A stretch of 64,000 bases of DNA from Eubacterium sp. MSJ-21. GTDB lineage: Bacteria; Bacillota; Clostridia; Lachnospirales; Lachnospiraceae. Location: contig NZ_JAHLPZ010000005.1 in NCBI RefSeq assembly GCF_018918185.1, forward strand, positions 124,001 through 188,000, given 5' to 3'. The notes beneath the pieces are model-generated. The model saw only the letters and a program-made list of their open reading frames with translations, did no database searches and had not been told where the DNA came from. The translations under genes and the position numbers were made by a program. This document shows, in pieces, positions 1-8,200 of the stretch (positions are counted from its first letter, which is position 1; each line of letters opens with the position of its first letter).

Positions 1-92
1 CAATCGAGCGCGCAGGTACAAAGGCCGGAAACAAGGGATATGACTGCGCTTTATCTGCTATTGAGATGATTAACCTCATGAAGCAGATTTAA
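1..92 (+). CDS. ribH: 6,7-dimethyl-8-ribityllumazine synthase, C-terminal fragment
   Basis: Only the last 29 codons lie in the window, read from base 3 to the TAA at 90-92. The peptide contains IERAGTKAGNKG followed by AIEM, a signature of the lumazine synthase C-terminus. The enzyme condenses 5-amino-6-ribitylaminouracil with dihydroxybutanone phosphate in the penultimate step of riboflavin synthesis. The rest of the gene, and probably the rib operon, lies to the left. The next gene starts 60 bases downstream with its own ribosome binding site. Confidence 0.85.
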   Translation, partial: IERAGTKAGNKGYDCALSAIEMINLMKQI

Positions 93-152
93 AGCATAGT
101 GAGAAACATTACAACAAGACAGAGATTTAGATTAAAATAAGGATAGGCGGAT

Positions 153-962
153 ATGAAAAAAGAACGTTGTATGTTGTTTTTTGATATTGATGGTACATTG
201 ATTACAACCGATGGTAAGCGGACATTTCCGGAGAGCGCGAAGCGTGCATTGCGCGAGGCGCGGAAACGGGAACATCTCGTTTACATTAATACCGGACGTG
301 TCATGGCAAATGTGGATGATTTTATTCGCGAAGTTGGTTTCGATGGATATGTCTGCGGTTGTGGTACGTATATTGTGTCTGAGGGAGAAGTGATGCTGCA
401 TCATCGTATCCCGCAGGCGCGTTGCCGGGAAATCGCGTATAAATGCCGGGAGTGCCGTATGATGGCAATCTTTGAGCATACGGAGCATACCGGTTATGAC
501 AATGAACTTGCAGGTGAGGATGCCGGATATCAGGAGATTCTTCATTATTTCAAATCAATGGGACGAAACATCATAGAAAGTATTGAGGATCCGGCATTTT
601 GCTTTGACAAGTTTGCATGCTGGTACGAGGAAGGCAACCCGAAACTGCAGGAGTTTATTGACTATATGTCACAGGATTTTACCTGTATTCAGAGGGAAGG
701 TAACTTCTTAGAGGTTGTTCCTCAGGGATTTTCCAAGGCAACTGGAATTCGGTTTTTGATGGAGAAATATAACATCCCATTGGAACGTGTTTATGCGTTT
801 GGGGATAGCAATAACGATCTGGATATGTTACGATATGTACAAAACAGCATTGCGATGGGCGTCTGCACGGAGGAAGTAGCAGAGGCTGCTTCCTATCGCA
901 CCGATACCGTGGAAGCAGATGGTATCGAGAAAGCTATGCGGCATTTTGGGATAATAGAGTAA
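153..962 (+). CDS. Cof-type HAD-IIB family phosphatase
   Basis: A 269-residue cytoplasmic hydrolase of the haloacid dehalogenase superfamily. Motif I is FFDIDGTL near residues 9-16, with the Asp nucleophile and acid/base pair. Motif II is the Thr in INTGR near residue 46, and motif IV is GDSNNDLDM near residue 218. The large insert between motifs II and III is the C2 cap typical of Cof/YbiV sugar-phosphate and nucleotide-phosphate phosphatases. Substrate cannot be read from sequence. An AGG-rich ribosome site precedes the ATG, and the stop lies directly against the next start (TAAGTGATG), so the two are probably co-transcribed. Confidence 0.85.
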   Translation: MKKERCMLFFDIDGTLITTDGKRTFPESAKRALREARKREHLVYINTGRVMANVDDFIREVGFDGYVCGCGTYIVSEGEVMLHHRIPQARCREIAYKCRECRMMAIFEHTEHTGYDNELAGEDAGYQEILHYFKSMGRNIIESIEDPAFCFDKFACWYEEGNPKLQEFIDYMSQDFTCIQREGNFLEVVPQGFSKATGIRFLMEKYNIPLERVYAFGDSNNDLDMLRYVQNSIAMGVCTEEVAEAASYRTDTVEADGIEKAMRHFGIIE

Positions 963-965
963 GTG

Positions 966-2753
966 ATGAATGAACAGCGTTTTCGACAACTGAATATATT
1001 GACGGTGATCGCCGTAGCGGTTGGCGTGTTGATGATGTTCTTTTTTGCCTTTGGCGTATCGGATGGCGGTAATCAGAAGATTTCCTTCCGCACACCGAAG
1101 AGGCTTGATGATACGTGGGTGTTGTACCGGCAGGGCGAATCGGACGAACAGATTATTGATCTGCCGACGAAGCTCAAAACGAAAAAAGGTGAGATTATCA
1201 CGATTACGCATCAGATGCCGGAGGATGCCGGCGAGGACAGCGCAATCTGTTTTTATACAGAGTTCCAGAACGTGATTGTCTCGATCGGCGACCGTCGTGT
1301 CTATGAAAGCGGTGTGCTGGCAGATAACAGGATGATGAAAAATGCGGTGCCCGGATATCATGTGGTGGATATTGACGCGAGAGCCGGGGAGACGGTAACG
1401 ATTCAGCTTTCCTCTGCCTATGGCAGATACAGTGGCAGAGTACCGGGGATTTATTATGGTTCGCACGGCGATATTGTATCGTGGCTCATACGGCGAAATG
1501 GTATTCCATTTGTTGTGTCACTCATGATCCTGGTGCTTACGATTCTACTGGGGGTATCGCTGTTATTTATGACAAATGAGAATATCAACAAGCAGAAGGC
1601 GGCGTATGGATTTGGGTTTATTGTCTTCGCGGCGGCATGGATTTTCTTTGGAAATACAATGATGCAGCTGTTGACGAAAAATCAGTTTGCAACCTACATG
1701 GCAAGCCAGATCTTTTTGCTTTTGATGCCATTGCTATATTTTATGTATTTGCGAAGCTTTGCGATGAAGCGGCGCTATGCGAAGATCTTTGAGATTCTGA
1801 TCTATGTATATGCAGTGAATTTCCTGACTGGAATTGTATTTCAGTTAGTGGGCGTCTGTGATTTTGCAAGCTATATGTTCATTACGAAGATTTTGATTAT
1901 GGTTGGTTTGCTATTGCTGTGTCTGATTATGTATTTAGCGGCCGACACATATGAGGATAAGAGTATTTACAGTAATTTCTGGGCGAATGTGATATTGACC
2001 GGTTCATGCATGGTGGAATTCATCTTGCATTTCTTCCGGTTTTACAAGAGTTATCAGGGTGTTGTCCTGCAGATTGGATTGTTTGTATTTGCAGTGCTTT
2101 TGATGATTTCTATTGAAAAAACAGTGATTCAGGAGATGAATGCAGAACGTGATGCAGCACTGAGCAGTGTCGGGCATGAGAAGTCGCAGGCAGTGCGGAC
2201 AATCAACACTGCACTTATCTATCGGGCATTAAATACAGCGATTACGGATTTAAAGACACACGATCAGGCGAACAGCCGTCTGATCTACGATACTTCGATG
2301 TTTATGCAGCATAACATGGATGCTGTCTATAAGCAGGAACTTGTTTCTTTCGATACAGAGCTTTCTTATATCCGGGCATATCTTGGCATGCAGAAGCGGA
2401 TTCATCCGGGGCTTGAGGTTCTCATTGAGGACAAGGTTACAGAGTTCAAGGTGCCATACAACACGATTGAACCACTTGTGGAAAATGCGGTCGAGGCGGC
2501 TGTAGAGACGAAGCAGGGAGGAAAGGTTGTCGTACGAAGCTATGAGCGGTTAGACTGCTTTGCAATCCAGATTGTGGACAATGGAGCTGGTATTTCACCG
2601 GTAAAGAAGTTCCGGTCAAAACAGGATTTCCGCGAACTTCAAAAACAACTGAAATCGACGGTGGGAGCATTGATCGAAGTGCGTACAAAACAAGACAAAG
2701 GTACCATATTGACCGTGAAGATTCCAAAACGGGGATATATTATAAAGGAGTAA
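966..2753 (+). CDS. Degenerate LytS-type histidine kinase-like membrane protein
   Basis: About 595 residues: an N-terminal membrane anchor (about 10-30), an extracytoplasmic domain to about 170, then about seven membrane segments (180-385) in a 7TMR-DISM-like layout, and a cytoplasmic kinase-like tail. The tail keeps the His_kinase (LytS/YehU) landmarks, including YIRAYLGMQKR, an N-box (EPLVENAV) and a G1 box (VDNGAGI). The phosphoacceptor motif normally written INPHF-LYN-LN reads INTALIYRALN, so the His is Ala. No GxGL-type G2 box follows. Autophosphorylation at the usual His is therefore unlikely and a sensor or scaffold role is inferred. GTG at 963 is an alternative start. The next gene follows after 3 bases. 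Confidence 0.75.
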   Translation: MNEQRFRQLNILTVIAVAVGVLMMFFFAFGVSDGGNQKISFRTPKRLDDTWVLYRQGESDEQIIDLPTKLKTKKGEIITITHQMPEDAGEDSAICFYTEFQNVIVSIGDRRVYESGVLADNRMMKNAVPGYHVVDIDARAGETVTIQLSSAYGRYSGRVPGIYYGSHGDIVSWLIRRNGIPFVVSLMILVLTILLGVSLLFMTNENINKQKAAYGFGFIVFAAAWIFFGNTMMQLLTKNQFATYMASQIFLLLMPLLYFMYLRSFAMKRRYAKIFEILIYVYAVNFLTGIVFQLVGVCDFASYMFITKILIMVGLLLLCLIMYLAADTYEDKSIYSNFWANVILTGSCMVEFILHFFRFYKSYQGVVLQIGLFVFAVLLMISIEKTVIQEMNAERDAALSSVGHEKSQAVRTINTALIYRALNTAITDLKTHDQANSRLIYDTSMFMQHNMDAVYKQELVSFDTELSYIRAYLGMQKRIHPGLEVLIEDKVTEFKVPYNTIEPLVENAVEAAVETKQGGKVVVRSYERLDCFAIQIVDNGAGISPVKKFRSKQDFRELQKQLKSTVGALIEVRTKQDKGTILTVKIPKRGYIIKE

Positions 2754-2756
2754 AAG

Positions 2757-3530
2757 ATGACGTTTTCGGAGCAGATCGTGTATGGATGGTTTAAACCATC
2801 AAAATATAAAAATATGATAGAATTACCGTGCAGGCGATTTGTTGCGTATGTTATTGTGATGATGCTTGTCTTAGCCGTTGTCAGTTATGTTGTTCCGACG
2901 GCATCTATCATTTCAGGATTTGGAGGCTTTGAGAAGCTCTTCACGCAGAGTCTGGGCGAGGTAAATTATACAGATGATACTCTTTCTGTATCCAATAATT
3001 TTGATATGCATATCAACGCTGCAAATTTCTTAGTGGATACGACACAGGAGACAGTACAAAATGACAGCCTGAAAAAACAGGGGATGTTTTTCGCGGTTGG
3101 GAGCAAAACCGTGCGTGTCAGCATGGTGCTTGGTTCGAAAGTTACGGATTATGGGGTTTATTACCTGTCTGATTATCTGCCGGATGGTTTTAACAACGAC
3201 AGTCTTGTAGCGATGATTCCATCAATCTATGCAACACTCTTTGTGACATTGCTTGGTACAATGCTCAGTTATTTTGTAAAGTATGCGGTTGTTGCACTCC
3301 TGTTTTCGATTCTTGTAAATAGCATGAATCATCAGTTCCATTTAAACTTACGGTTCGGACAGGTGTTTGCGCTTTGCTTCTATGGACAGTCTTTTTCGAT
3401 GATCCTGTCGAATTTCAATCAGGCGATTGCCTTTTTGCCGGGGCTGCTCGTATCGGTCATAGGAATTTTCGTGACTGTGCATATGATTACTGTGAGCGTT
3501 GCTCTGATAAAGGATGAACGGGAATTGTAG
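2757..3530 (+). CDS. DUF1189-like membrane protein
   Basis: A 257-residue protein resembling the DUF1189 family of Firmicutes; no biochemical function is known to me. One N-terminal membrane segment (about residues 28-50) is followed by an extracytoplasmic region of about 100 residues and three C-terminal membrane segments (about 155-180, 185-215, 225-250). The N-terminus WFKPSKYKNM resembles the family start. The AAGGAG site at 2745-2750 supports ATG 2757. It sits directly behind the degenerate kinase-like gene, so the two probably share a transcript and may act together in the membrane. Confidence 0.7.
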   Translation: MTFSEQIVYGWFKPSKYKNMIELPCRRFVAYVIVMMLVLAVVSYVVPTASIISGFGGFEKLFTQSLGEVNYTDDTLSVSNNFDMHINAANFLVDTTQETVQNDSLKKQGMFFAVGSKTVRVSMVLGSKVTDYGVYYLSDYLPDGFNNDSLVAMIPSIYATLFVTLLGTMLSYFVKYAVVALLFSILVNSMNHQFHLNLRFGQVFALCFYGQSFSMILSNFNQAIAFLPGLLVSVIGIFVTVHMITVSVALIKDEREL

Positions 3531-3602
3531 CGGACGATTGTGTGTACAGAAGCAGGAATTGGATATAACAGACGATTATAATCAGATATAAAAACCTTGT
3601 AT

Positions 3603-3631
3603 TTTTCAAATGCACCTTATAACAGTATAAT
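3603..3631 (+). promoter_or_regulatory. Putative sigma-A promoter of the SGNH hydrolase gene
   Basis: A consensus -10 TATAAT lies at 3626-3631, with only a weak -35 (TTTTCA, 3603-3608) 17 bases upstream. It sits in the 135-base gap before the hydrolase gene. The -10 is convincing and the -35 is not. Confidence 0.4.
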
Positions 3632-3665
3632 AGGGGCATGAAAGAAATTGATCGAGGTGAGTATG

Positions 3666-4301
3666 ATGAGACAGATTTTATGTTATGGAGATTCGAATAC
3701 ATATGGATTAGTACCGAAGGAACATGCACGATATCCGTGGGATATCCGGTGGACCGGACGCCTGAATGAGAAGCTCGGGCTTCAGCAGTACCGTGTGATT
3801 GAGGAAGGACTTTGCGGACGGACGACCGTCTTTGATGATCCGTTCCGTGACCATCGAAATGGTGCGAAACTGGTCAATACAGTGCTTGAAACACATGGTG
3901 ACTCTGATCTCATCATATTGATGCTTGGGACCAATGATTGTAAGACTGCGTATAAGACGACACCGGAGCTGATCGGAAAAGGTGTAGAGACGGTAATCTC
4001 GAAGATAAAAAGCTTTGCACCGGGCAGCAGGATTCTGCTTGTTTCGCCGATACATCTGGGCGAAAAGGTCTGGGAGAAAACCTATGACCCGGAGTTTTCG
4101 AGAGAGTCGGTGGAGATATCGAAGGGACTTGCAGATGTCTATGCGGATATAGCCAGAAACGAACATCTGTATTTTCTGGATGCATCGGATGTTGCTGCAC
4201 CGAGCGAGACCGATCAGGAGCATCTGAATGAGGAAGGGCATGCGAAGCTTGCAGAAGCAATCTATGCGAAGCTGGATGATATATTTGCAGAGGCTGCGTA
4301 A
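3666..4301 (+). CDS. SGNH/GDSL hydrolase (arylesterase-like)
   Basis: About 211 residues, cytoplasmic (no signal peptide). Block I is CYGDSNTYG at the N-terminus with the nucleophile Ser, block III is LGTND near residue 85, and block V ends in HLNEEGH near residue 195 with the catalytic His. This matches the SGNH_arylesterase-like group acting on carboxylic esters; the natural substrate is unknown. The start at 3666 is chosen because GAGGTGA at 3654-3660 is well spaced from it. ATG 3663 is too close, and the TTG at 3648 precedes the ribosome site. It stands alone between a promoter and a terminator. Confidence 0.8.
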   Translation: MRQILCYGDSNTYGLVPKEHARYPWDIRWTGRLNEKLGLQQYRVIEEGLCGRTTVFDDPFRDHRNGAKLVNTVLETHGDSDLIILMLGTNDCKTAYKTTPELIGKGVETVISKIKSFAPGSRILLVSPIHLGEKVWEKTYDPEFSRESVEISKGLADVYADIARNEHLYFLDASDVAAPSETDQEHLNEEGHAKLAEAIYAKLDDIFAEAA

Positions 4302-4362
4302 CTTCCTTTGCAGATTATTTGTAGATAAAACGGAAGTTATAATTTAGTAAAGATATAAGAAA

Positions 4363-4408
4363 GCCGGTAAGAGACTATTATAGGAAATAGTTTCTTACCG
4401 GTTTTTTT
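4363..4408 (+). terminator. Rho-independent terminator
   Basis: GCCGGTAAGAGACTATT pairs with AAATAGTTTCTTACCGGT across a short loop and is followed by a run of seven T at 4402-4408. It closes the SGNH hydrolase unit and may also stop the convergent MATE transcript. The remaining stretch to 4515 shows nothing further. Confidence 0.8.
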
Positions 4409-4515
4409 ATGTGAACAAGAAGCGGTATTTGATAATCGAATGGTATACCTACGTCTGATGCCGGCTGTTCTATGTTCCGGTTGTTCTATGTCTGATTCCG
4501 GCTGCTGTATGTTAA

Positions 4516-5847
4516 TTACAGATATCCGTATTTCTTCTGCTGCGAGAACACGAAGAAAAGTGTCATGCACAATGTGATCGCTTCCGCTACGATGATCGCA
4601 CCCCAGATACCATCCAATCCGAATATAAAAGGCAGCAGCATGACAGCAGCCAGCTGGAACACAAGTGTCCGCAGGAAAGAAATCAATGCAGAGATGAGGC
4701 CATTGTTGAGTGCTGTGAAAAATGAGGATGCGTAAATATTACATCCGTTAATCAGGTAGGTGAACGAATAAATCAGGAATCCGTGTCTTGTAAGCGCGTA
4801 CAGTTCGGCGTCATAGCCAACAAAGATCTTCGTCAGTGGACCTGCGATTAGGTGTGCCAGCAGAACAAGCAGGATGCCCCAGACGATGATCAGACAGGTG
4901 CTTTTCCTGAACATATTCTTCAGTTCATGCCGGTTTCCGGCACCGTAGTGGTAGCTTACGATCGGCGCACTGCCGACGGAATATCCGAGGAAAATCGATA
5001 TGAATATGAAGTTTACATACATGATCGCGCCGTAGGCGGCAACACCATTTTCACCTGCATATTTCATAAGCTGCAGGTTGTAGAGTGAGTTGACGAGGGA
5101 GGAAGACAGGTTCGTCATAAGCTCGGAGGAACCATTTGTACATGCTTTTAAGAGAACTGCTCCGTCGAGCTTTGTCTTTCCAAGCCTTAGCAAGCTTGAA
5201 TTTTTCCGTGCAAAATAGAGAACCGGGAAGAAGCCACCGATGCACTCGCCGGTGACTGTCGCGATTGCGGCCCCCGGTAATCCCCAGCCTAAGACTGCGA
5301 TAAAAAGATAATCCAGAATCATATTTGTTACACCGGCGATGATGATGACAACCAGACCAAGCTTTGGTTTTTCGGCAGTCACGAAGAAACTCTGGAATAC
5401 GTTTTGCAACATAAAAGCAGGCATGGAGATAAAACAGATTCGCCCGTATAACACACAGTTATCTAGCAATGCGCCCTCTGCACCAAGCAGGGAGGCAACC
5501 GGACGGACCAGAAGCATACCACATATACTGAAGACGATGCCGCCGATGAACGTCACATAGACAAGCAGCGAGAAATACGCATTTGCTTTCTTGTGTTCCC
5601 CCTCGCCGAGTGTCTTCGCTACAATCGCGCTACCGCCGGTACCGACCATGAAGCCAAGTGCGGATACCCCCATCATGATAGGCATAACCAGATTGACTGC
5701 GGCGAATGCAGTCTTGCCGACATAGTTCGATACGAACAATCCATCGACTATGCCATAGATGGATGTAAAAATCATCATGATGATGGAAGGCAGTACAAAG
5801 CGCAACAGCTTCTTATATGTAAAATGTTCGGATAATTGTATTTTCAT
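4516..5847 (-). CDS. MATE family multidrug efflux transporter
   Basis: 443 residues with about twelve hydrophobic segments in two similar halves, the usual length and layout for MATE antiporters, which expel cationic drugs or metabolites in exchange for Na+ or H+. The N-terminal half carries the family-like stretch around IVDGLFVSNYVGKTAFAAVN and GTGGSAIVAKTLGE. It is the second gene of a two-gene unit behind a MarR regulator, 21 bases apart, so the regulator probably controls its expression. The substrate cannot be inferred. Confidence 0.88.
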   Translation of the reverse strand: MKIQLSEHFTYKKLLRFVLPSIIMMIFTSIYGIVDGLFVSNYVGKTAFAAVNLVMPIMMGVSALGFMVGTGGSAIVAKTLGEGEHKKANAYFSLLVYVTFIGGIVFSICGMLLVRPVASLLGAEGALLDNCVLYGRICFISMPAFMLQNVFQSFFVTAEKPKLGLVVIIIAGVTNMILDYLFIAVLGWGLPGAAIATVTGECIGGFFPVLYFARKNSSLLRLGKTKLDGAVLLKACTNGSSELMTNLSSSLVNSLYNLQLMKYAGENGVAAYGAIMYVNFIFISIFLGYSVGSAPIVSYHYGAGNRHELKNMFRKSTCLIIVWGILLVLLAHLIAGPLTKIFVGYDAELYALTRHGFLIYSFTYLINGCNIYASSFFTALNNGLISALISFLRTLVFQLAAVMLLPFIFGLDGIWGAIIVAEAITLCMTLFFVFSQQKKYGYL

Positions 5848-5868
5848 GCTGTAAATCCTCCGTCTGAG

Positions 5869-6339
5869 TTATAGCTTCTGGATTCCCATGCGCAGGGCTG
5901 AGAGATATTGCGTGTGGAAATGCAGGATTGATTTGTATTCTTTTTCTGTCAGCTTTGGAAATGCTTCGTTCTCGATCTCAACCATTGGGAAAATGGTGCG
6001 GCGCACAAGCTGCAATCCTTGTTCAGTCAGATAGATGTGCATGCTCCGGCCTTTTCCAGATGCAAGTGTCAGATATTCTTTTTTTTCCAGCGTCCGGATT
6101 GCAGAGTTCACGGTCTGTTTCGGAATGAAGGTTGTACGGCAGATATCGGTCTGCTTACAGCCATCACCTAATTCGCAGATTGCGTACAGCGTGTCAAATT
6201 CGCTGTTTGAGAGTCCTAATCGTATGGCTGCTTCATGGTATATTTCGTTATATTCTTTATAGATGCGGTTGAAGATAACCAGTTTTTCACTCATATAAGG
6301 TTGTTCTTCTTTATTGTGTTCTTTGCTGTGTTCTTTCAT
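5869..6339 (-). CDS. MarR family transcriptional regulator
   Basis: 156 residues. The winged helix-turn-helix spans about residues 45-110, with LSNSEFDTLYAICE, then CKQTDICRTTFIPKQTVNSAI as recognition region, and a wing around GKGRSMHIYLTEQG. Flanking helices form the dimer interface. An AAGGAG box about 9 bases upstream supports the ATG at 6339. It is co-transcribed with the MATE gene from a promoter whose spacer contains a 16-bp palindrome, the standard arrangement of a self-repressing, ligand-released MarR operon. The inducer is unknown. Confidence 0.88.
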   Translation of the reverse strand: MKEHSKEHNKEEQPYMSEKLVIFNRIYKEYNEIYHEAAIRLGLSNSEFDTLYAICELGDGCKQTDICRTTFIPKQTVNSAIRTLEKKEYLTLASGKGRSMHIYLTEQGLQLVRRTIFPMVEIENEAFPKLTEKEYKSILHFHTQYLSALRMGIQKL

Positions 6340-6497
6340 GTTCTTGGCTTCTCCTTTTTCGTGTAGGTTTGCTGTGAGCTTGTTGTGAGTTTGTCGTGAG
6401 TCTGTTTTGATCTGGCTGCGGATAGGAACCGACCATTTTTATCCTTGGCTTTGGAACCGGTCGTTTTATGCATCGCTGCCATTCGACAAAATATGTC

Positions 6498-6527
6498 TGA
6501 TTTCGTACTCTTGCAAGTCCGAAATCA
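6498..6527. promoter_or_regulatory. Second inverted repeat in the marR leader
   Basis: TGATTTCG (6498-6505) and CGAAATCA (6520-6527) form an 8-bp inverted repeat with a 14-bp spacer. Relative to the leftward promoter it lies just downstream of the expected transcription start. It shares the TCCGA/TCGGA-like element with the upstream palindrome and may be a second MarR operator. Confidence 0.45.
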
Positions 6528-6532
6528 TACTC

Positions 6533-6561
6533 AGTATAGTCCGACTTCGGACTTATGTCAA
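6533..6561 (-). promoter_or_regulatory. marR-MATE promoter with operator in the spacer
   Basis: On the minus strand there is a perfect -35 TTGACA (6556-6561), a 17-base spacer, and a -10 TATACT (6533-6538). The spacer holds AGTCCGACTTCGGACT (6538-6553), a 7+2+7 perfect palindrome. A dimeric MarR bound there would block RNA polymerase directly, so autorepression is the simple reading. Confidence 0.8.
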
Positions 6562-6615
6562 GAGGAGGATGTATGTAAATTATTTGTAATTGTTAACGAA
6601 ACATGGCAAGATACA

Positions 6616-6644
6616 TTGCTATTTTGCAGGGATTGAAGTATACT
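6616..6644 (+). promoter_or_regulatory. Sigma-A promoter of tcdA
   Basis: TTGCTA (6616-6621), a 17-base spacer and TATACT (6639-6644) lie about 80 bases upstream of the tcdA start. The promoter is back to back with the marR promoter. Confidence 0.6.
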
Positions 6645-6722
6645 AGGGCAAAAATGGATATACAATGATGTACATATGTATAATATAAGACGTATCACGA
6701 AGAACAGGACAGGAGTAAAAAG

Positions 6723-7517
6723 ATGCTGACACAATTTTCTAGAACAGAGCTGCTGCTTGGAAAAGATGCAATGGAGAAGCTGCATGATTCCCGCGTTGCC
6801 GTGTTTGGAATCGGAGGCGTGGGTGGTTATGTCTGTGAGGCGCTGGCACGAAGCGGGGTTGGTGCATTTGATCTGATCGATGACGATAAGGTGTGCCTGA
6901 CAAATCTGAACCGTCAGATCATCGCGACCCATAAGACAATCGGAAAATATAAAACGGAAGTGATGAAGGAGAGGATTCTGGATATCAATCCGAACGCAGA
7001 TGTACAGATTCATAATTGTTTCTTCCTGCCTGAGAACGCAGATGAGTTTCCGTATGAAGATTATGACTATATGGTAGATGCAGTAGATACTGTGACTGCG
7101 AAGATTGCTCTTGTGATGAAGGCGCAGGAGAGACATATTCCGATCATCAGCAGTATGGGAGCCGGCAATAAATTAGACGGCAGTCAGTTCCGGGTGGCAG
7201 ATATCTACAAGACGAAGGTCTGTCCACTTGCGAAGGTGATGCGGCGGGAATTAAAAAAGCGCGGTGTGAAGAAGTTAAAGGTTGTATATTCCGAGGAACA
7301 GGCAATCCGTCCGATCGAAGATATGGCGATCAGCTGCCGGACGAACTGTGTTTGTCCGCCTGGTGCAAAGCACAAATGTACCGAGCGGAGAGATATACCG
7401 GGCAGTGTTGCATTTGTTCCGTCGGTGGCGGGTCTTATTATTGCCGGTGAGGTAGTGAAGGATTTAGTGAAGGACGTGCCACGCGAAACACAGAAGGAAT
7501 CATCCAATATAGGTTGA
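6723..7517 (+). CDS. tcdA: tRNA threonylcarbamoyladenosine dehydratase (TcdA/CsdL family)
   Basis: 264 residues of the ThiF/E1-like superfamily. The N-terminus has FSRTELLLGKDAMEKL, then the nucleotide-binding GIGGVGGYVCEALARSGVG (about 29-47), the DDDKV-NLNRQ stretch (about 53-66) and the DAVD motif near residue 120. This subgroup (Escherichia coli TcdA/YgdL) dehydrates t6A37 to cyclic t6A in tRNA using ATP. An AGGAG site sits upstream of the ATG. Length is usual. It is monocistronic or shares a transcript with the next small gene. Confidence 0.85.
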   Translation: MLTQFSRTELLLGKDAMEKLHDSRVAVFGIGGVGGYVCEALARSGVGAFDLIDDDKVCLTNLNRQIIATHKTIGKYKTEVMKERILDINPNADVQIHNCFFLPENADEFPYEDYDYMVDAVDTVTAKIALVMKAQERHIPIISSMGAGNKLDGSQFRVADIYKTKVCPLAKVMRRELKKRGVKKLKVVYSEEQAIRPIEDMAISCRTNCVCPPGAKHKCTERRDIPGSVAFVPSVAGLIIAGEVVKDLVKDVPRETQKESSNIG

Positions 7518-7583
7518 TGCAGGTAAGATATACGAGTTATACGAGTAATTGGTATGCATGTGATGGAACAGGAGGCAGAGACG

Positions 7584-8111
7584 ATGACATTAGAGAAGCA
7601 TGTGATAGACACCGTGAAAGAATGGCAGACAAAGATTGGCACGGATGATGCGGGGGTGCGTCTGTATTATCCGAAGGCGTCGATGTGTGGGTATCTGAAG
7701 CTTCCGGTGGACGAGGATTCGGAGAAGATCTGTCAGGATGCAGAAGCATATTTTAAGAAAAATGTACCGCAGCTCAGGATTGTGGAAGTGACTGAAAAAG
7801 CAGATCGTTTTTGCGTGTTTGTCAGTCCGGAGGGCTGTGATTATATTAACCGTGAGATTCCGGTTTCGGAATTTTTAGAGGGATTTCTGAAGGTGCTTAA
7901 GACGCAGGATATTCAGCAGGTACGGGCGTATTTTGAGGCATTTGCGAAAGCGCACGGAACGACCGTATGTGAAGAAGATGATGAGGAAGATCTGGGAACA
8001 GTACTCTCTTTTGCGGATAAGAATGTGGAGCCTTATCTGTACTGCGTGACGGACGACCAGTTCGGAATTACCTATCACCGGTTTACGAAGGATGATTTTG
8101 ATACGATTTAA
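7584..8111 (+). CDS. Conserved protein of unknown function, DUF3877-like
   Basis: 175 residues, no signal peptide or membrane segment. The N-terminus (LEKHVIDTVKEWQTKIG ... VRLYYP) resembles what I recall of DUF3877, a family confined mainly to Clostridia; no function is known to me. Acidic residues cluster near 132-140 (EEDDEEDLG). The start at 7584 is chosen because AGGAGG at 7570-7575 stands 8 bases before it; the longer frame from 7554 would contain that ribosome site. It lies between tcdA and nadA on the same strand. Confidence 0.6.
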   Translation: MTLEKHVIDTVKEWQTKIGTDDAGVRLYYPKASMCGYLKLPVDEDSEKICQDAEAYFKKNVPQLRIVEVTEKADRFCVFVSPEGCDYINREIPVSEFLEGFLKVLKTQDIQQVRAYFEAFAKAHGTTVCEEDDEEDLGTVLSFADKNVEPYLYCVTDDQFGITYHRFTKDDFDTI

Positions 8112-8200
8112 AAAAATCTTAAACAAAGCAAAAGCGGAGTTTAATAAAAAAGATACAAGTTGGATACAACCATGATTTAAAATAGAAAAGGAGTTTTTCC

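Noticed and set aside
828-1466. Long minus-strand frame of 212 codons opposite the phosphatase and kinase-like genes
   Set aside because: Shadow of real coding genes on the plus strand, with no ribosome site and His/Arg-rich composition typical of antisense frames.
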